NCBI RefSeq assembly: GCF_003148495.1
Contig: NZ_QGGH01000002.1
Span: 124,001-188,000 of the forward strand
Reading direction: 5' to 3'
DNA from: Mesorhizobium loti
GTDB taxonomy: Bacteria; Pseudomonadota; Alphaproteobacteria; Rhizobiales; Rhizobiaceae
Length of the DNA: 64,000 nt
Position 1 is the stretch's first letter. The number at the start of each line of letters is the position of its first letter. This document shows, piece after piece, positions 63,532 to 64,000 of the stretch. Both the position numbers and the translations under genes were made by a program. A model generated the notes under the pieces. The model was not told where the DNA came from, did not search any database, and was given only the letters and a program-made list of their open reading frames with translations.

Positions 63532-64000
63532 CTAAAGCTTGCCGGCGTCCTGGAGGATTTGCGTCGCCTTGGCGGCGGCTTCATCCAGTGCCTGCTTCGA
63601 GGTCTTGTCGCCGAGGATCGCCGCCTGCAATTCGGGGTAGACGGCGTTCGAGATCTCGATCCATTCAGGCGTCTGCGGCACGGCAAAGGCGTGCTTGGCC
63701 TCTTCCTGGAAGGCGGTAAGAACCTCCTTCTTGTAGGGATCGTTTTCGGCCTGCTTCAGGTCCCAGTCCCAGACCGCGGTGCGGGTTGGCAGCGGACCTG
63801 CGGCGGCCTCGAGCTTCTGGCTGTCTTCGTTGGTCAGCCACCACACCAGGGAAGCCGCGGCCTCCTTGTTGGGGCAGTTCTCGGTCACCGAGAAGCCATG
63901 GAAACCGGACCAGCCGGTGCGCTTGCCGGACGAGCCCTTCGGCGCGACCTTGACGCCGACATTGCCTGCGACCTTCGACGACTTCGGATCGTTGAAGAAG
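63532..64000 (-). CDS. CUT1 sugar ABC transporter binding protein, N-terminus beyond window
   Basis: The C-terminal 156 residues are visible, in frame to the right edge. AASLVWWLTNEDSQKLEA and the helical tail with EWIEISNAVYPELQAAILGD are typical of family 1 (MalE/UgpB) solute-binding proteins. Signal peptide and ligand site lie outside the window. It is the first gene of this leftward operon as far as can be seen. Confidence 0.82.
   Translation of the reverse strand, partial: FFNDPKSSKVAGNVGVKVAPKGSSGKRTGWSGFHGFSVTENCPNKEAAASLVWWLTNEDSQKLEAAAGPLPTRTAVWDWDLKQAENDPYKKEVLTAFQEEAKHAFAVPQTPEWIEISNAVYPELQAAILGDKTSKQALDEAAAKATQILQDAGKL

Overview
The window is high-GC DNA with tightly packed operons, many ATGA start/stop overlaps and a rhizobial gene repertoire. 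The erythritol (ery) locus layout, the number of ribose-type ABC transporters and an intergenic palindromic element at 46181-46283 all point to an alphaproteobacterium of the Rhizobiales, most likely Mesorhizobium or a close relative. I see no rRNA, tRNA, CRISPR array, prophage or transposase. The genus is an inference, because no marker gene is present.

Layout. (1) 1-11233: half of a type VI secretion system. tssA-B-C-hcp-E-F-G and an FHA gene run leftward and off the left edge; tssH (clpV) is divergent. (2) 11659-26894: a polyol catabolic locus in two transcription units. The first is a LyxK-like FGGY kinase, a DeoR regulator and a GlpD-like dehydrogenase. The second is eryD, a DUF2291 gene, the eryEFG transporter, eryA, eryB, eryC, and the isomerases eryH (TpiA-like) and eryI (RpiB-like). 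The two units start from near-identical promoters that carry the same GTTAA-A-TTAAC palindrome. (3) 26918-45215: what looks like a D-apiose/apionate regulon. It holds an ABC transporter with a second DUF2291 protein, D-apiose dehydrogenase, D-apionate lactonase, D-apionate oxidoisomerase, 3-oxo-isoapionate kinase (DUF1537), a RuBisCO-like protein, dhaK/dhaL, a second ABC transporter with an ATPase-permease fusion, and one GntR regulator. A CTGGTATRAT motif occurs in all four relevant intergenic regions. (4) 45461-54971: a GntR regulator and an ABC transporter with two permeases fused in one chain, followed by an SDR, a CRYL1-like 3-dehydrogenase, a beta-keto acid cleavage enzyme (DUF849) and an SMP-30 lactonase. 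This reads as an undescribed route that cleaves a 3-keto sugar acid with acetyl-CoA. (5) 55311-64000: an MFS exporter, a GntR regulator, and a leftward operon with a CUT1 ABC transporter, an enolase-superfamily sugar-acid dehydratase, a rhamnose-mutarotase-like protein, a Gfo/Idh/MocA oxidoreductase and a MaoC-like hydratase, for an unidentified sugar.

How the parts fit. The erythritol pathway (EryA-B-C-H-I) ends at D-erythrose 4-phosphate. If the RuBisCO-like protein is the decarboxylase type, the apiose pathway yields L-erythrulose 1-phosphate, which EryC-, TpiA- and RpiB-type isomerases could also take to D-erythrose 4-phosphate. The two adjacent regulons may therefore share their lower half. 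In all five ABC operons the gene for the solute-binding protein is followed within 8-18 nt by a strong hairpin before the next gene, a uniform design for making more binding protein than membrane components. Functions come from reading motifs and context, not from database searches.
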